Assembly (NCBI GenBank): GCA_007922225.1
Contig: ML679961.1
Coordinates: 8,799,433 to 8,863,432 of the forward strand
DNA: 64,000 nt
Reading direction: 5' to 3'
Origin: Emydura subglobosa
Taxonomy: Eukaryota; Chordata; Testudines; Chelidae
Shown: positions 63,295 through 64,000 of the stretch, one piece after another
Position numbering within the stretch: the stretch's first letter is position 1
Layout of the letters: the number at the start of each line of letters is the position of its first letter
Program-made: the position numbers and the translations under genes
Notes under the pieces: generated by a model
Databases searched by the model: none
Seen by the model: the letters and a program-made list of their open reading frames with translations, nothing else
Told to the model about the DNA's origin: nothing

Positions 63295-64000
63295 TGTACT
63301 GTAGGATAAGCAAAGCACAAAGCTGTCATTGTTAGCTGACAAAAGGAAATGTTACAATGTAAAAAGTTCTCCCCTTCATGTTTACAAGGCTAAGCCAGAC
63401 CCACATTCCATTCTGTACATCTCTGAAGGTTGGACTGGCGTTACAGACATGGTAAGCAAGGGGCCACTGCATCTGTTATAGAGAGGCTTCATTAGCACTA
63501 AAATCCACAATCCACACTTGAGCAAAGAGAGGGATCACAGGGCTCCCCTGTAACATGTCAAAGATCGGTTTGGGAGGAGGGGGGCAGAACAGATTAGAGG
63601 ACACTGCTGGTGAATTGTAGCGGCAGAAAACATAGGGCAACCAGTGTCCTGACCCATAATGCCCATTGCAACAGTACTAGGACTAGGAATAGTCTTGGGG
63701 AGGCGCCCAGGGACCCTGTCCATGGCAGAGGAATAAAACGGAGTGATTGTATCGATCGGGTACTTTAAACTTGCACCATCTTCCCTAGGTGACCACGTGT
63801 GATATCAGTCTCCTGAGGGTAATGCAGGCAAAAAGGGAAGATTTGCTTCAAGCATCGGAGTACAGGCCTGGCCCTTATGCTTCTATGCTGTGTTCCACAA
63901 TGATGCCTGCTCATTTAATAGCAGAGTGGCAGGGAAAAGTATCCTACCGTGGTGAAAGAAATAAGGCTGCCCTCCCCAGAAACCTTCTGTAAAGGTTAAT
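63295..64000. other. Harbinger internal region, no readable frame
   Basis: This should contain the rest of the Myb-like gene or its introns and leader. Minus-strand open frames (63723-63535, 62 codons) do not show a helix-turn-helix motif. 63790-64000 is unrecognised and presumed element sequence. Confidence 0.4.

Larger units (their letters stand above)
61130..64000. mobile_element. PIF/Harbinger DNA transposon, left and central parts
   Basis: It begins with a GGTATGTCTACACTGCAGAC terminal repeat at ~61132. It holds a plus-strand transposase and a minus-strand Myb/SANT-type second gene, the two-gene layout of Harbinger elements. The right end lies beyond the window. The GTCTACAC motif links it to the MITEs listed elsewhere. 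Confidence 0.8.

Noticed and set aside
1..64000. CRISPR arrays, bacterial operons, ribosome binding sites or phage attachment sites
   Set aside because: The repeat families, CpG depletion and low gene density are those of a vertebrate genome. No regularly spaced short repeats with unique spacers occur.
1..64000. tRNA or rRNA genes
   Set aside because: Only MIR heads resemble tRNA. No stretch was found that clearly folds as a complete tRNA, and no rRNA core sequence was recognised.

Overview
This window looks like non-coding vertebrate DNA, most probably from a turtle, with a crocodilian as the main alternative. The basis is the repeat set: CR1 LINE copies with the typical 3' end, MIR/L2-type SINE tails, two DIRS tyrosine-recombinase retrotransposons, a PIF/Harbinger DNA transposon with both of its genes, Ty3/gypsy-like relics, and many short AT- or CpG-bearing palindromic elements. 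The species is an inference, because no host protein-coding gene was recognised. Every protein-like reading frame with an identifiable family belongs to a mobile element and is decayed.

Layout. 1-0.9 kb is a CpG-rich island that may hold a promoter, possibly with a minus-strand 5' exon leaving the left edge. 1-7 kb is mostly unrecognised single-copy-like sequence with a short hAT-like fragment, an L2/MIR tail and a terminal-inverted-repeat element. 6.9-7.5 kb may be a gypsy-type LTR. 7.7-8.8 kb is a minus-strand CR1 that is open except for one stop and one frameshift, followed by a MIR SINE. 9-26 kb holds scattered SINEs and palindromic elements, a TATA-box/splice-donor pair at 11.1-11.4 kb, and a CpG-dense patch in AT-rich DNA at 24.5-24.9 kb. 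26.6-28.8 kb is a GC- and purine-rich composite repeat region broken by a 100-N assembly gap. 28.4-28.8 kb is a MIR split by a TTAA-flanked insertion. 29-39 kb is sparse, with several short palindromic elements and a hAT-like element at 37.4-37.7 kb.

39.4-63.9 kb is the transposon-dense half. It contains a plus-strand CR1 directly followed by a decayed gypsy gag (40.0-40.8 kb), a candidate solo LTR (43.3-44.0 kb), an older CR1 (44.2-44.9 kb), another CR1 (46.1-46.65 kb), and a nearly complete 6.0-kb DIRS element on the minus strand (46.77-52.77 kb). Next come a MIR interrupted by a zinc-finger-encoding LINE tail (56.75-57.4 kb), a rearranged second DIRS copy carrying a nested LINE tail (58.3-60.85 kb), and the left and central parts of a Harbinger element (61.13 kb to the right edge).

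The genes do not form a host pathway. The interest lies in the layers of insertion. Three nested insertions are supported by exact short target-site duplications (TTAA, an 8-base one and a 7-base one), which gives a relative order of element activity. Regulatory and exon candidates rest only on motifs and are held at low confidence.
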